From a bacterium (GTDB lineage Bacteria; ARS69), in NCBI GenBank assembly GCA_025774865.1, contig JALGZO010000525.1:1-6502 (forward strand): 6,502 nucleotides of DNA, read 5' to 3'. The position numbers and the translations under genes were made by a program. Under the pieces are notes generated by a model. It made no database searches and was not told the origin of the DNA. It saw only the letters and a program-made list of their open reading frames with translations. Below, one piece after another: positions 5,836 to 6,502 of this stretch (the stretch's first letter is position 1; the number at the start of each line of letters is the position of its first letter).

Positions 5836-5849
5836 TGCCCCGTAGTGAG
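5830..5849 (+). repeat. Tandem 10-base near-repeat at the htrA stop codon
   Basis: CCGTAGTGCC at 5830-5839 is followed directly by CCGTAGTGAG at 5840-5849, identical in the first eight bases. The first copy contains the htrA TAG stop (5833-5835), and the second places another in-frame TAG 10 bases further in a different frame. It looks like a small slippage duplication in the 24-base spacer before the sigma-factor start and also supplies the GAGG (5847-5850) used as that gene's ribosome binding site. Confidence 0.4.
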
Positions 5850-5859
5850 GTGAGCGGTC

Positions 5860-6502
5860 ATGGCGAGAAGCGCGCTGGCGTATGCCGAGAGCGACGACCT
5901 CTCTCTGGATATCTACCTGAAGGAGATCCGGAGGAAGGGACTTCTGACGCCCGCTCAGGAAGTGGGGCTGGCGCGGAGAATCAAGCGAGGTGATCGCGGC
6001 GCCCTGGACGATCTCGTGCAGGGGAATCTCCGGTTCGTCGTGAGCGTGGCTCGTCGGTACACCGGGCGAGGCCTGTCGCTGGCCGATCTCATCAACGAAG
6101 GCAACCTGGGTCTCATCAAGGCGGCGGAGCGCTTCGACGAGACGCGCGGCTACCGCTTCATCTCCTACGCGATTTGGTGGATCCGGCAGTCGATCCTGCA
6201 GGCGCTCTCCGAGCAGACGCGCGTCGTGCGTATCCCCATCAACCGGGCCGGCAAGGCGACGAAGATCGCGAAGGCGACCCAGGCGCTCGAGCAGGAGTAC
6301 GGCCGTCTCCCGACGACGGAGGAGATCGCGGCGAAGCTGAAGATTCCCGAGACAGAGGTGTTGCAGCACCAGGCGTTCATCTTCCGTTCGATCTCGCTGG
6401 ACGCGCCCGCGTCCGAGGAGGGCGAGACGACGCTCGGCAGTCTTCTCACGGACGACGGAGCGTCGGCACCGGACCAGCGGGTGGTCGACCTCGACCTCGC
6501 CC
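5860..6502 (+). CDS. rpoD: RNA polymerase sigma factor, RpoD/SigA type (3' end outside window)
   Basis: The ATG at 5860 is preceded by GAGG at 5847-5850, nine bases away. The frame stays open to the window end, giving 214 residues of an incomplete gene. Residues 15-41 (LDIYLKEIRRKGLLTPAQEVGLARRIK) match sigma region 1.2. Residues 46-75 are region 2.1, with GNLRFVVSVARRY. Residues 76-113 (LADLINEGNLGLIKAAERF, then RGYRFISYAIWWIRQSI) are regions 2.2-2.4, with the melting and -10 recognition aromatics intact. Region 3 follows: TRVVRIPINRAGK (120-132), then an LPTTEEIAAKL helix and a SISLDAP segment. Region 4 lies beyond the window. There is no acidic region 1.1, as in the short primary sigma factors of Bacteroidetes and other FCB phyla. 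It could be the housekeeping sigma or a group 2 paralogue; the window cannot decide, so the symbol is provisional. It probably shares a transcript with htrA. Confidence 0.92.
   Translation, partial: MARSALAYAESDDLSLDIYLKEIRRKGLLTPAQEVGLARRIKRGDRGALDDLVQGNLRFVVSVARRYTGRGLSLADLINEGNLGLIKAAERFDETRGYRFISYAIWWIRQSILQALSEQTRVVRIPINRAGKATKIAKATQALEQEYGRLPTTEEIAAKLKIPETEVLQHQAFIFRSISLDAPASEEGETTLGSLLTDDGASAPDQRVVDLDLA

Noticed and set aside
4000-6369. A 789-codon minus-strand open frame antisense to htrA and the sigma-factor gene
   Set aside because: Both plus-strand genes have full family motifs in the other direction. The long antisense frame is an effect of high GC with few stop codons, and its translation is Arg/Asp/His/Pro-rich with no domain.

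Overview
The window is GC-rich (G or C dominates third codon positions throughout) and holds six protein genes, two of them cut by the window edges. The gene content points to a Gram-negative bacterium of the FCB superphylum or a near relative. The evidence is a PorV/PorQ-family outer-membrane barrel, a lipid A gene (lpxH), a sulfatase-fold lipoprotein with the C-terminal signature common in these phyla, and a short primary-type sigma factor that starts without region 1.1. Candidate phyla such as Eisenbacteria, Krumholzibacteriota, Latescibacterota or Gemmatimonadota would fit; this placement is inference, not a match.

Layout: (1) 1-769, plus strand: the C-terminal end of a beta-rich protein of unknown function, overlapping by an ATGATGA junction a small secreted protein that weakly resembles DUF4384. 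(2) 770-1079: a 310-base gap with a dyad element, a strong intrinsic terminator (947-982) and a near-consensus sigma-70 promoter (995-1024). (3) 1080-2006, plus: a PorV/PorQ-family barrel. (4) 2020-4180, minus: lpxH followed by a sulfatase-fold lipoprotein. The two reading frames overlap by about 65 bases, and the pair converges on the barrel gene with only 13 bases between stops. (5) 4181-4341: the divergent control region between lpxH and the protease gene. (6) 4342-6502, plus: an HtrA/DegP-type serine protease with two PDZ domains, then, 24 bases later, an RpoD/SigA-type sigma factor that runs off the window.

The common theme is the cell envelope: a lipid A enzyme, an envelope phospho-/sulfo-hydrolase-like lipoprotein, an outer-membrane barrel and a periplasmic quality-control protease, with a housekeeping-type sigma factor attached to the protease gene. 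No mobile element, CRISPR array, tRNA or rRNA was seen. I found no convincing new multi-gene system. The most interesting points are the sulfatase-like protein with Thr at the nucleophile position co-encoded with lpxH, the alternative hairpins over the htrA ribosome binding site, the htrA-sigma pairing and the small DUF4384-like secreted protein.
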